Assembly: GCA_017880775.1 (NCBI GenBank)
Contig: JADGRQ010000004.1
Location: 62,001 to 126,000 of the forward strand
DNA: 64,000 bases
Source: Burkholderiales bacterium
GTDB lineage: Bacteria > Pseudomonadota > Gammaproteobacteria > Burkholderiales > SG8-39
Direction: 5' to 3'
The notes beneath the pieces were generated by a model, which was not told where the DNA came from, did no database searches, and saw nothing but the letters and a program-made list of their open reading frames with translations. Below are positions 17,578 to 26,279 of the stretch, one piece after another; position 1 is the first letter of the stretch; each line of letters starts with the position of its first letter. A program made the translations under genes and the position numbers.

Positions 17578-19308
17578 TCAGGCCGCTTTTTCCTTCACGT
17601 AACGTCCCGGCGCGGGTTCGATCGGCCGATGCTGCGCATTGCCGAGCTGCGTGCGCGCCGCGAGTTCGCCGCCCTTGAATTGCGCAAGCCACTGCGACCA
17701 GACCGGCCACCAGCTTCCGGGCTGCTCCTGCGCCTGCTCGAGCCAGGCCTCCGGCGCCTCCGGACAGGCGGTGCCGACCCAGTAGCTGCGCCGGTTCTTG
17801 CCGGGCGGATTGATCACCCCAGCGATGTGCCCGCTCGCACCGAGTACGAAGCGCACATCGCCGCCGAGCAGTCTGGTCGAGCCGTAAGCGCTTTTCCACG
17901 GCACGATGTGGTCCTCGCGCGAGCCGTATACGAAGCTCGGGAGCCCGATGCCGCCGAGATCGACCGGCACGCCGCAGTTCGTGAGCGCGCCGGGAATCCG
18001 CAGCTTGTTCTCGAGATACGTGTTGCGCAGGTAATAGCAGTACATCGGCCCGGGAAGATTGGTGCTGTCGGAGTTCCAGTACAGCAGATCGAACGCGTCG
18101 GGCGTGCGCCCCTTGAGGTAGTTGTTGACCACGTAGGGCCAGATCAGATCGTTGGCGCGCAGTGCGGAGAACACGAATGCAAGATCGGCGCCCGGAAATA
18201 TTCCGCCTGCGCCGATGCTCGCCTCCCGCGCGGCGACGTTCGCCTCGTCGACGAAGTAGCCGAGCTGGCCGGGCTCGCTGAAATCGAGCATGGTGGTGAG
18301 CAAGGTGACGCTCTCGGCAGGCCGCTCGCCCTTCGCGGCGAGCACGGCAAGCGCCGCACCGAGCAAGGTGCCGCCGACGCAGAAACCCAGCGCGTTGACC
18401 CGGTCGCTGCCCGCGATCGCGCGCGCCACTTGCAGGGCCTCGATCACGCCCTGCGCCAGATAGTCGTCCCAGGTGAGGCGGCCGTGTTCGGCCTTGACGT
18501 TGCGCCACGACAGCATGAACACGGTGTGGCCCTGTTCGACCGCATAGCGCACGAATGAGTTCTCCGGCTGCAGGTCGAGGATGTAGAACTTGTTGATGCA
18601 CGGCGGCACGATCACCAGCGGGCGCTGCCCGACCTGCGCGCTCGACGGGGAATACTGGATCAGCTGGATCAGCGGGTTTTCATACACCACCGCGCCCGGT
18701 GATACCGCGAGGTTGCGTCCGACCTCGAAGGCCGATTCGTCGGTCATGCTGATGCGGCCCTTGCGCGCATCGGCAATCATGTTGGCAATGCCGAGGGTGA
18801 TGCTCTCGCCCTTGGATTCGATCGCCTGGCGCATCACCTCCGGGTTGGTGGCTGCGAAATTCGCCGGACACATCGCGTCGATCCATTGCCTCAGCGCGAA
18901 GCGCAGTCGGTCCTTGGCCGGCGCCTCGAGCGTCGAGTCCTCCACCATTCGATCGAGGGTCTGCGCCGAGATCAGGTAGGACTGTTTGGCGTAGTCGTAA
19001 TACGGGTTCTCGCGCCACTCGCGCGCCGCGAAGCGCCGATCGCCTTTGCCGGGTTCCGCGACCGGGGCATGCATCGCGCCGTTTTCGCGTGCGAGCATTC
19101 CGCCCCAGAGTTGGGATTGCTTCTCGATCAGTTCGCGTTGCAGCGCGGCGAAACGCTCCGGATTGGCGCCAACGCCCGACAGCCAGGCAGCCGCGTCCTG
19201 ACCGAACGGCATCGACGCGAGGATGCTCATCCACCCCTGCGATGCGACGTTTCCCGTCTTGGCAATTGCGGCGATGAAAGCTTCCGGCGTCGGTAACGGC
19301 TCCGCCAT
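17578..19308 (-). CDS. phaC: Class I poly(R)-hydroxyalkanoate synthase PhaC
   Basis: 576 residues, typical for class I. The N-terminal PhaC_N region is followed by an alpha/beta hydrolase core. The lipase-like box GFCVGG carries the catalytic Cys at about residue 310, with Asp in [10 protein letters not shown] and His in [13 protein letters not shown]. It polymerises (R)-3-hydroxyacyl-CoA on the granule surface. First gene of the leftward operon phaC-phaA-phaB-phaB-phaR-rimO; promoter candidate at 19339-19366. Confidence 0.95.
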   Translation of the reverse strand: MAEPLPTPEAFIAAIAKTGNVASQGWMSILASMPFGQDAAAWLSGVGANPERFAALQRELIEKQSQLWGGMLARENGAMHAPVAEPGKGDRRFAAREWRENPYYDYAKQSYLISAQTLDRMVEDSTLEAPAKDRLRFALRQWIDAMCPANFAATNPEVMRQAIESKGESITLGIANMIADARKGRISMTDESAFEVGRNLAVSPGAVVYENPLIQLIQYSPSSAQVGQRPLVIVPPCINKFYILDLQPENSFVRYAVEQGHTVFMLSWRNVKAEHGRLTWDDYLAQGVIEALQVARAIAGSDRVNALGFCVGGTLLGAALAVLAAKGERPAESVTLLTTMLDFSEPGQLGYFVDEANVAAREASIGAGGIFPGADLAFVFSALRANDLIWPYVVNNYLKGRTPDAFDLLYWNSDSTNLPGPMYCYYLRNTYLENKLRIPGALTNCGVPVDLGGIGLPSFVYGSREDHIVPWKSAYGSTRLLGGDVRFVLGASGHIAGVINPPGKNRRSYWVGTACPEAPEAWLEQAQEQPGSWWPVWSQWLAQFKGGELAARTQLGNAQHRPIEPAPGRYVKEKAA

Positions 19309-19338
19309 TCAGATTCCGGGGATTGAAATAACCGTTCA

Positions 19339-19366
19339 TTTTGCGCCGCACAAAAACGGCCGTCAA
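19339..19366 (-). promoter_or_regulatory. phaC promoter with TGC/GCA palindrome
   Basis: On the minus strand TTGACG (19366-19361) is a good -35 box, followed about 18 bp later by an AT-rich -10 region (AAAATG). A near-perfect palindrome TTTTGCGCCGCACAAAA (19339-19355 plus strand) lies between and over the -10. Palindromes with TGC/GCA half-sites are reported PhaR targets in other genera, so it may be a PhaR operator. Confidence 0.45.
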
Positions 19367-19375
19367 CCCTGCAGA

Positions 19376-20152
19376 TCAGTGGGCGTGGGCGTCGCCGATC
19401 AGCATCCTTGCCAGCGCGATGCTTGCCACTCCCAGAGCGATGAGCAGCGACTGGGACGCGGTTGCACGCAACTCCGGGCGTTTGTGCAGCCCGGGGATCA
19501 GATCAGCGACCGCGATATAGATCATGCTCGCGGCCACGACGCCGAGGAGCAACGGCACCCATTCCTCGGCCGCGCGCAGCGTGAAATAGCCGAGCACTCC
19601 GCCGACCAGCGTCGCCGCGGTGGAGAGCAGGTTCATCGCCAGCGCCCTGGCGCGGGAATAGCCCGAGTGCAGCAGTATCAGGAAATCGCCGACTTCCTGC
19701 GGGATCTCGTGCGCCACGATGGCGAGCGCAGTGATGATGCCGAGTTGGATGCTTTGCAGGAAGGCCGCCGCGATCAGCAGGCCGTCGACGAAATTGTGCA
19801 CCGCGTCGCCGACCACGATCATCAGGCCGCTACGGCCGTGATCGTGTGTCTCGCCGTGCCATTCGCGGCCCTCGCCTTGCTCGGTGTGGGAGTGGCGCCA
19901 CAACATCAGCTTCTCGAGGATGAAGAACAGGAAGATTCCGCCCAGGATGGTGAGCGAGACCTTATGCGGGTCGGCAACCTCGAACGCGTGCGGAATCACC
20001 TCGAGGAAGGCCGCGCCAAGCAGGGCGCCGATCGCCAGGCTCACCAGCATCGGCACCCATGCTGCGCGCACCGTGAGCGCAAATATCGCCGCGCAGCCCA
20101 CCGAGAGAGCACCGCCCGCGATGCTCGTCGCCACGATCCACGCAAGAGTCAT
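19376..20152 (-). CDS. ZIP-family metal transporter
   Basis: 258 residues, eight hydrophobic segments. The His-rich loop between segments III and IV (HSHTEQGEG, then HGETHDHGR) and the metal-site helices (VGDAVHNFVDG and IVAHEIPQEVGD) are hallmarks of ZIP transporters. It probably imports zinc or a related divalent metal across the inner membrane. It lies 67 bp upstream of phaC in the other transcription unit's leader region and shows no link to PHA metabolism. Confidence 0.9.
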   Translation of the reverse strand: MTLAWIVATSIAGGALSVGCAAIFALTVRAAWVPMLVSLAIGALLGAAFLEVIPHAFEVADPHKVSLTILGGIFLFFILEKLMLWRHSHTEQGEGREWHGETHDHGRSGLMIVVGDAVHNFVDGLLIAAAFLQSIQLGIITALAIVAHEIPQEVGDFLILLHSGYSRARALAMNLLSTAATLVGGVLGYFTLRAAEEWVPLLLGVVAASMIYIAVADLIPGLHKRPELRATASQSLLIALGVASIALARMLIGDAHAH

Positions 20153-20186
20153 GCGCGGCGATTATACGCATCGATCCAAGCGCCCC

Positions 20187-20864
20187 TCAGTCGATCCAGA
20201 TCAGCGCCGCCATGCGGCCGCAGACGCGCTCGCGCCGAAAGGAAAAGAAGCGCGCGGGTTCGCTGTAGGTGCAGAAGTTGCCGCCAAATACGCGCCTCAC
20301 GCCGCGCGCGGCGAGCCGCTGGCGCGCAAGCGCATACAGATCGAGCAGCCAGTGGCCGCGGCGCGTGGCACGAATTGCGGATTCCGCGGCGGGGTCCCGC
20401 GCGAGGAACGCGGCGCGAACCTCATCACCGACTTCATAGACGCGCGGGCCGATTGCCGGTCCGAGCCATGCGAGCAGTTCGCCGGGCTCGCCGCCAAGTG
20501 CATCGAGCGTACGCTCGATCACGCCGTGCGCGAGGCCACGCCAGCCGGCGTGCGCCACGCCGACCGCGCGCCCCGCCGCGTCGGCGATCAGCACCGGCAT
20601 GCAATCGGCAACCAGCACCGCGCATACCACGCCCGACGCGCGCGCGATGGAGGCATCGGCCTCGGGTTCCCCGTCGGCCGCGCCCGCATCGACCACGTTC
20701 GTGCCGTGCACCTGACACAACCAGCGTGGCTCCGCGGGCAGGTATTTGCGCAACTGCTGGCGCACCTTCCCGTCTTTCGCGTCGCCGAACGCGCGCGTGG
20801 TGACCAGCGCGCGCACTGCGCCCGGCACCGGCCATTCCGGGACGATCAGGCTGTCATCGGCCAT
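20187..20864 (-). CDS. pgeF: Multicopper polyphenol oxidase / purine nucleoside phosphorylase family (PgeF, YfiH)
   Basis: 225 residues. The metal-site pattern of the YfiH/LACC1 family is complete: QVHGTNVVD, LVADCMPVLIAD, HAGWRGLAHGVI. The family has reported laccase-like, purine nucleoside phosphorylase and peptidoglycan-quality-control activities. The start (20864) overlaps rluD by 11 bp, the conserved rluD-pgeF order. Neighbourhood with phaC is typical of Burkholderiales. Confidence 0.9.
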   Translation of the reverse strand: MADDSLIVPEWPVPGAVRALVTTRAFGDAKDGKVRQQLRKYLPAEPRWLCQVHGTNVVDAGAADGEPEADASIARASGVVCAVLVADCMPVLIADAAGRAVGVAHAGWRGLAHGVIERTLDALGGEPGELLAWLGPAIGPRVYEVGDEVRAAFLARDPAAESAIRATRRGHWLLDLYALARQRLAARGVRRVFGGNFCTYSEPARFFSFRRERVCGRMAALIWID

Positions 20865-21834
20865 CGCGCAAGCGTTGCAGCAAATCGTCGAAGTCACCCG
20901 GCAGCTCGCAGCGGAACGCGCGGCGCCGGCCGCTGGACGGGTGATCGAACGCGAGCTCCGCTGCGTGCAGCGCCTGCCGGCCGAACGGCTTTCCCGCAAA
21001 CGGCAGCGCCCTCGCGCCGCGGCGGTATACCGGGTCACCGACCAGCGGATGGCCGATCGATTGGAGATGCACGCGGATCTGGTGCGTGCGCCCGGTCTCC
21101 AGCCGGCAGCGCAACAGCGTCGCCGCCGCGAAGCGCTCGAGCACCTCGTAGTTCGTGCGCGCAGGCTTGCCGCGCGGATTGACTGACATGCGGGTGCGGC
21201 TGCGGGCATCGCGGCCGATCGGCGCGTCGACGGTCCCGCCCGCGACGACCTTGCCGTGGGCGAGCGCGAGGTAAACGCGTCGCACGCTGCGCGCCTGCAA
21301 CTGGCGCACCAGGTGAGTCTGCGCCGCGAGCGTCTTGGCCACCACCATCAGGCCGCTGGTGTCCTTGTCCAGTCGGTGCACGATGCCGGCCCGCGGCACC
21401 CCGGCAAGGCGCGGCGCGTGCGCCAGAAGCGCATTCATCAGTGTGCGGTCCGGATTGCCGGCGCCCGGATGCACGACCAGGCCGGCGGGCTTGTCGATCA
21501 CGATCAGCGCGTCGTCCTCATAGACGATCGCAAGCGGCAGCGCTTGCGCATGCGGGGCGCTCGCGCCGCTCGGCTCGGGCACGCACAGTTCGATGCGCTC
21601 GCCGCCCCACACCTTGCGCCGAGGCGCCGCCGACGCACCGTCCACCAGAATGTTTCCGGCCTTGAGCCATGCCTGCAGGCGGCTGCGCGAATGCAGTGGA
21701 AACATTTCAGCCAGCGCCTGATCCAATCGCAAGCCGGCGAGCCCGGTTGGAATCGCCGCTCGTTCGCGCCCGTCCGCCGAGTCCGCGGCGCTCTCGAGCG
21801 GGTTATAATTATTAGTTCTGGAAACCCTGTTCAT
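20854..21834 (-). CDS. rluD: 23S rRNA pseudouridine synthase RluD
   Basis: 326 residues: N-terminal S4 domain (RLDQALAEMFPLHSRSR) and RluA-type catalytic domain with the essential Asp in HRLDKDTSGLMVV and the GRTHQIRVH motif. It isomerises U1911, U1915 and U1917 of 23S rRNA helix 69. The only usable start codon in frame is the ATG at 21834, which overlaps the divergent bamD ATG. It is translationally coupled to pgeF. Confidence 0.92.
   Translation of the reverse strand: MNRVSRTNNYNPLESAADSADGRERAAIPTGLAGLRLDQALAEMFPLHSRSRLQAWLKAGNILVDGASAAPRRKVWGGERIELCVPEPSGASAPHAQALPLAIVYEDDALIVIDKPAGLVVHPGAGNPDRTLMNALLAHAPRLAGVPRAGIVHRLDKDTSGLMVVAKTLAAQTHLVRQLQARSVRRVYLALAHGKVVAGGTVDAPIGRDARSRTRMSVNPRGKPARTNYEVLERFAAATLLRCRLETGRTHQIRVHLQSIGHPLVGDPVYRRGARALPFAGKPFGRQALHAAELAFDHPSSGRRRAFRCELPGDFDDLLQRLRDGR
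21804..21809 (+). promoter_or_regulatory. bamD -10 box within rluD
   Basis: A perfect TATAAT lies 24 bp before the bamD start, inside the first codons of the divergent rluD. No good -35 box is seen at the expected distance, so strength is uncertain. Confidence 0.4.
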
Positions 21835-22657
21835 GCGCTCTAGTTTAACCACCTGGCGGGTCCTCGCCATCGCACTCACCGCCGCATTCACTCTGGGCGG
21901 CTGCGGCATTTTCGGTTCCGACAAGACCGATGAGACCGCGGGCTGGTCGGCGAACAAGCTCTATGCCGAGGCCAAGGACGCGATGAACTCGAGCGACTAT
22001 GCCAAAGCCATCAAGTATTACGAAAAACTCGAGGCGCGTTACCCGTATGGCCGCTTTGCCCAGCAGGCTCAGCTCGAGATCGCCTATGCGTACTGGAAGG
22101 ACAACGAGCGCGCGTCCGCGATCGCCGCAGCCGATCGCTTCATCAAAATGCACCCGAACCACGAGAGCGTCGACTACGCCCATTACCTCAAGGGGCTGAT
22201 CAACTTCAACGACAAGCAGGGCATCTTCGGATTCCTCGGCAGCGACGATCTATCGGACCGCGACCCGAAGGGCGCGCGCGAGGCCTTCAGCGCGTTCAAG
22301 GAGCTGGTCACGCGCTTTCCGGATTCGAAATATGCGCCCGATGCGGCCGCACGCATGAAGTACCTGGTGAATGCTCTGGCGCAGCACGAGGTGAACGTGG
22401 CGCGCTACTACATGAAACGCAACGCCTACATCGCCGCGGCGAACCGCGCGCAGTTCGCCGTGCAGTCCTATCCGCAGGCGCCAGCGATCGAGGAGGCGGT
22501 GTTCGTCATGGTGAAAGCCTATGACGCGCTCGGCATGACCGACTTGCGCGACGCGGCCGACCGCGTGATGCGCGGCAACTTTCCCGAGAGCAAGTATCTC
22601 ACCGGCAAGACCGACAAGAGCGTTCCGTGGTGGAAGCTATGGGACCCGGACTGGTGA
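21833..22657 (+). CDS. bamD: Outer-membrane assembly lipoprotein BamD
   Basis: 274 residues. It has a lipoprotein signal with lipobox LGGC (Cys near residue 23), then TPR helices (KLYAEAKDAMNSSDYAKAIKYY, FAQQAQLEIAYAYWK). Domain features DRDPKGAREAFSAFKELV and RYYMKRNAYIAA are characteristic of BamD/YfiO. It is the essential lipoprotein of the BAM complex that inserts beta-barrel proteins into the outer membrane. It is transcribed divergently from rluD. Confidence 0.95.
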   Translation: MRSSLTTWRVLAIALTAAFTLGGCGIFGSDKTDETAGWSANKLYAEAKDAMNSSDYAKAIKYYEKLEARYPYGRFAQQAQLEIAYAYWKDNERASAIAAADRFIKMHPNHESVDYAHYLKGLINFNDKQGIFGFLGSDDLSDRDPKGAREAFSAFKELVTRFPDSKYAPDAAARMKYLVNALAQHEVNVARYYMKRNAYIAAANRAQFAVQSYPQAPAIEEAVFVMVKAYDALGMTDLRDAADRVMRGNFPESKYLTGKTDKSVPWWKLWDPDW

Positions 22658-22667
22658 CGGGGATGCG

Positions 22668-23633
22668 TCAGACGCGGATCCCTTCATCCGCGATGTAGTC
22701 GCGGATGATGGTCGCCACGTCGGGGTCGGCCTTGAACCCCATCGCCAGCGCGCGCGGCGTGGCGAAGCTGACGGGCCAGGTCTTCACGATCGCCTGAATG
22801 CGCGCGTCGGGCTTCCACGCCACGCGCTTCGCAACCTCCGGTCCCGCAACGCGCGCGAGCGCGTCGAGCCCGTCCTTGATGCTCACCGTGATTCCCGGCA
22901 GATTGACCACGCGCCGCGTGCCCCAGGCCTCAGCCGGGAGCTCGTGCGCGTGGATGAAGGCCTCCACCACGCGTCGCGGCGAGAGCATCCAGATGCCGGT
23001 ATCGGCGCCGACCGGGCATTCGCAGGCAACGCCATTGAGCGGCTCGCGGAAGATCGCGCTCGCAAACGACGAGGCGGCGAGATTCGGCTTGCCCGGCCGC
23101 ACCACGATCGTCGGCAGGCGCAGCGAGCGGCCGTCCATGAAGCCCTTGCGCGAGTAGTCGGTCAGCAGGTATTCGCTCACCACCTTCTGCATGCCGTAGG
23201 ACGTCTGCGGGTTCGGGGTGATCGAGTCGTCGAGCACCGCAGGCAGGTCGCCGCCGAACGCAGCCACTGAGCTTGCGAACACCACCCGCGGCGGGCGCGC
23301 CGCGCGGCGGGCGCGCTCGAGCAGCAGGCGCATCGCATCGAGATTGACGCGCATGCCGAGGTCGAAATCGGCTTCCGCCCCACCGCTCACGACGGCAGCG
23401 AGGTGGAAGATCGAAGCGGTGTCGGGCGTGACGACGCGCTCGATCACCGCCGCGTCCGCGATGTCGGCCTTGACGATTTCCAGCCGCGCATCGGAGGGCA
23501 GGTTCGGCGCGAACGCTGTGTCGAGAAGCGTGATGCGCGCGATGGGCTGTTGCATGAGCGAGCCGCGCGCGAGCAGCGCTTTTGCGAGCCTCAGGCCGAT
23601 GAACCCGCCTCCGCCGGTGATGACGACCTTCAT
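22668..23633 (-). CDS. denD: D-erythronate dehydrogenase-like NAD-dependent epimerase/dehydratase
   Basis: 321-residue extended short-chain dehydrogenase with GGGGFIGLRLAKAL, ASSVAAFGG (Ser) and SYGMQKVVSEYLLTDYSRKGFMDGRSLRLPT (Tyr/Lys active site). The latter run is very typical of DenD. DenD oxidises D-erythronate in tetronate catabolism; no kinase or isomerase partners lie nearby. Its ATG overlaps the stop of the helicase gene (ATGA), an odd pairing probably without functional meaning. Confidence 0.8.
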   Translation of the reverse strand: MKVVITGGGGFIGLRLAKALLARGSLMQQPIARITLLDTAFAPNLPSDARLEIVKADIADAAVIERVVTPDTASIFHLAAVVSGGAEADFDLGMRVNLDAMRLLLERARRAARPPRVVFASSVAAFGGDLPAVLDDSITPNPQTSYGMQKVVSEYLLTDYSRKGFMDGRSLRLPTIVVRPGKPNLAASSFASAIFREPLNGVACECPVGADTGIWMLSPRRVVEAFIHAHELPAEAWGTRRVVNLPGITVSIKDGLDALARVAGPEVAKRVAWKPDARIQAIVKTWPVSFATPRALAMGFKADPDVATIIRDYIADEGIRV

Positions 23634-25600
23634 GCCGTTTCCTTGGTTGTGGGAACGGGCGGCATTCTAACCGGGTCCGCAGCCGCGAAGAACGCCGTCG
23701 CCTCGACCGTCTCACGCGTGATGCGCATCGGCGGCAGGCTCGCGCGCACCAGCCGGCCGTAGGAGCGGGTGAACAGCCGCGGGTCGCACAGGACCAGCAC
23801 GCCGCGGTCGGTTTCGTCGCGTATCAGCCGCCCGGCACCTTGCTTGAGTTGCAGGATCGCCTGCGGAAGCTGCAGTTCGGAAAACGGATTGCCGCCGCGC
23901 GCACGCAGCGCGTCGATGCGCGCCGCAAGCACCGGGTCGTCGGGCGGCGCGAACGGCAGCTTGTCGATCACCACCACCGACAGCGCGTCGCCTCGCACGT
24001 CGACACCCTCCCAGAAGGAGGCGCTTCCAAGCAGCACCGCGTTGCCCAGCGCGCGGAACCGCTCGAGCAGTTCGCTGCGCGAGCCGCTGCCCTGAACCAG
24101 CAGCGGCAGTCCGTCGGCCGCCAGCCGCCCCGCGAGCAGTTCCTCCGCGCGGCGCAGCGCACGCAGCGTCGTAAACAGCAAGAACGCACCGCCGCCGGCC
24201 GCCCGGAGCACCGGATAGGCGGCGTCGATGACCGCCGCGGTATGCCCGGGGTCGTTCGGCTGCGGCAGCCCCTGGGGCACGAACAACAGCGCCTGGCGCG
24301 CGAAATCGAACGGGCTCTCCCAGCGCCGGGATTGCGCAGCATCGATCCCGAGCTCGCGCTTGAAATGCGAGAAATCGTCTCCGACGGCGAGCGTGGCGGA
24401 GGTGAAAATCCAGGCGCGCGGATGGTCATCCATCTGGCGGCGGAAGATCTCGCCGGGAGAAAGCGGCGTGACATGCAACTGAGCCGAATGACCGAACACC
24501 TCGACCCAGCGCACCAGTTCGGCCGCATCGGCCTCGCGCCAGCGCACGAGGCGCGCTGCGAGATCCTCGGCGCGCCGGGCGCACGACGCGAGACCCTCGG
24601 AGCGCTCGGCCTGCGCCGCGAGCGGACTGCGCAACGCAGACACGGCGCCATCGAGTGCAGCCAGCGCCGGCTCGAACTCGGCGATGCGCAGCGCCTGTGC
24701 GGCGGAGAGTTTGGCCGCGTCTTCGGGGAAAGCGAGCCGCAGGTCGCGCGCACGGCGCTCCAGCACGGTTGCGTCGCGATCCAGGTCCTGTGCGCCCCCG
24801 CCGGCGGCGCGCAATTCCAGCCGCGTGTCGCGCGCCAGCTCGATCGCCTGCGCGGTGGCGAAGGTCTCACCGAAGAACAGCCGCGCGATGTCCGGCAGCT
24901 GGTGCGCCTCATCGAGAATCACCGTATTGCACGCCGGCAGAAGTTCGGCGATGCCTTCGGCGCGCAAGGCAATATCGGCAAAGAACAGATGATGGTTGAT
25001 CACCACCACGTCGGCAGCCTGCGCGTCACGCCGCGCGGCGAATACGAAACACTCGGAGTATCGCGGGCATTCCTGCCCGAGGCAGTTCTCGCGCGTCGAA
25101 GTCGCGTGCACCCAGACGGGCGCGTCCTCGGGAACGTCGGCGAGATCCGCGCGGTCGCCGGTCCGCGAGGTTGCGGCAAACGCCTTGATGCGGCGCAACT
25201 GCGCGACCTCTTCCCGCGAGTCGAGGCGCGCCTCCGCAATGGCGCGATCCAGGCGGTGGTGGCAGACATAGTTCGCGCGCCCTTTGAGCAACGCGAGCCG
25301 CGCGCCCGAAGCGAGCGCATCGCGCACCGCCGGGAGGTCGCGGTCGAAAAGCTGGTCCTGCAGGGTCTTGGTGCCGGTCGAGACGATCACCTTGCCGCCT
25401 GCCAGCAGCGCGGGAACCAGATACGCAAAGGTCTTTCCGGTACCGGTGCCCGCTTCCGCAACCAGCACGCCGGTATCCCCAATGGTCTCCAGCACGCACT
25501 GCGCGAACTCGATCTGCTGGGGTCTTTCCCTGTAGCCGGGTATGCGCGCCGCAAGCGGCCCCGCGGCGGCGAATACGCGCTCGAGAAGCGCGGCGTTCAG
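23630..25600 (-). CDS. dinG: DinG/YoaA-type ATP-dependent DNA helicase
   Basis: XPD-like superfamily 2 helicase with Walker A (AEAGTGTGKTF), DEAH box (ILDEAHQLPD) and four Fe-S cysteines (NYVC, then NCLGQECPRYSEC). The Q-motif (ERPQQIEFA) lies upstream of the first standard start (GTG 25495), so the real N-terminus must be earlier. The only candidates upstream are non-standard: CTG at 25600 (LNAALLERVFAAAG, used here) or a more distal CTG. This CTG overlaps the TGA of a 20-codon leader ORF. It unwinds DNA, including R-loop and damaged structures. Confidence 0.85.
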   Translation of the reverse strand: MNAALLERVFAAAGPLAARIPGYRERPQQIEFAQCVLETIGDTGVLVAEAGTGTGKTFAYLVPALLAGGKVIVSTGTKTLQDQLFDRDLPAVRDALASGARLALLKGRANYVCHHRLDRAIAEARLDSREEVAQLRRIKAFAATSRTGDRADLADVPEDAPVWVHATSTRENCLGQECPRYSECFVFAARRDAQAADVVVINHHLFFADIALRAEGIAELLPACNTVILDEAHQLPDIARLFFGETFATAQAIELARDTRLELRAAGGGAQDLDRDATVLERRARDLRLAFPEDAAKLSAAQALRIAEFEPALAALDGAVSALRSPLAAQAERSEGLASCARRAEDLAARLVRWREADAAELVRWVEVFGHSAQLHVTPLSPGEIFRRQMDDHPRAWIFTSATLAVGDDFSHFKRELGIDAAQSRRWESPFDFARQALLFVPQGLPQPNDPGHTAAVIDAAYPVLRAAGGGAFLLFTTLRALRRAEELLAGRLAADGLPLLVQGSGSRSELLERFRALGNAVLLGSASFWEGVDVRGDALSVVVIDKLPFAPPDDPVLAARIDALRARGGNPFSELQLPQAILQLKQGAGRLIRDETDRGVLVLCDPRLFTRSYGRLVRASLPPMRITRETVEATAFFAAADPVRMPPVPTTKETA

Positions 25601-25659
25601 CGCTGCAACTCCTCGGCCCCGAGGCCGATCGCAAGCGAAAGAAAAACAAGTGTTTTCAT
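25597..25659 (-). CDS. 20-codon leader ORF upstream of the helicase
   Basis: ATG at 25659 encodes a hydrophobic 20-residue peptide beginning MKTLVFLSLAIG. Its TGA stop (25599-25597) overlaps the proposed CTG start of the helicase in a CTGA arrangement, suggesting translational coupling. It could equally be chance. Confidence 0.35.
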   Translation of the reverse strand: MKTLVFLSLAIGLGAEELQR

Positions 25660-25701
25660 CAAGCAGGTTCCTGGGTGCATCTTACTGTGCAACGCGCCGA
25701 C

Positions 25702-25730
25702 TTTACAGATACAGGCTTGTCGATTAAATT
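25702..25730 (+). promoter_or_regulatory. Sigma-70-like promoter before the NlpC/P60 gene
   Basis: TTTACA (25702-25707), 17-bp spacer, TAAATT (25725-25730). The start codon at 25740 is only 9 bp after the -10 box, so the message would have almost no leader. Confidence 0.5.
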
Positions 25731-25739
25731 ACCTGAAGT

Positions 25740-26279
25740 ATGGGCTATAAGCTACTGTCATTTCTATTGTTTTCGTCAGCATTGGCGGGCTGCGGCGGGG
25801 TTCTGGTGCAGCCGCCCGCGCCGATCGCTGGGGAGTATCCAGCGGCGGAAGCACAAGCGCCCCAGCCTGCGGCTTCACCGTCGAGTCACGCGCCGGCAAC
25901 CAACTCGGAACTGATGTTCCAGGTGCTGACCTCGCTCGGCATCGACTACCAGAACGGCGGACGCTCACCCAATACGGGATTCGACTGCAGCGGCCTCGTG
26001 GCGCACGTGTACCTCGAAGCGTTCGGCGTCCGGCTCCCGCACAATACGCTCGCGCAGAGCCGGACCGGCGCGCCCGTCGAGCACAGCAACCTCGCGCCGG
26101 GCGATCTCGTGTTCTATAACACCCTCAACCAGCCGTACTCGCACGTAGGCATTTATCTCGGCGATGGGCGATTCGTCCACGCGCCGAAGTCCGGCGCGCA
26201 GGTGCGTGTCGAGCGCATGCAAACCCGATATTGGATCGAGCGCTACAACGGCGCGCGCCGTATCCCTCAATCTCTCTAG
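25740..26279 (+). CDS. NlpC/P60 (C40) peptidoglycan hydrolase lipoprotein
   Basis: 179 residues. Lipoprotein signal with lipobox LAGC (Cys about 18), a Pro/Ala-rich linker, then the NlpC/P60 domain with catalytic Cys in GFDCSGLVAHVY, His in YSHVGIYLGDGRFVHAP and the usual LAPGDLVFY. It probably cleaves the D-Glu-mesoDAP bond of peptidoglycan stem peptides at the outer-membrane face (Spr/MepS-like). It converges on the TonB-like gene with a 4-bp overlap. Confidence 0.88.
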   Translation: MGYKLLSFLLFSSALAGCGGVLVQPPAPIAGEYPAAEAQAPQPAASPSSHAPATNSELMFQVLTSLGIDYQNGGRSPNTGFDCSGLVAHVYLEAFGVRLPHNTLAQSRTGAPVEHSNLAPGDLVFYNTLNQPYSHVGIYLGDGRFVHAPKSGAQVRVERMQTRYWIERYNGARRIPQSL

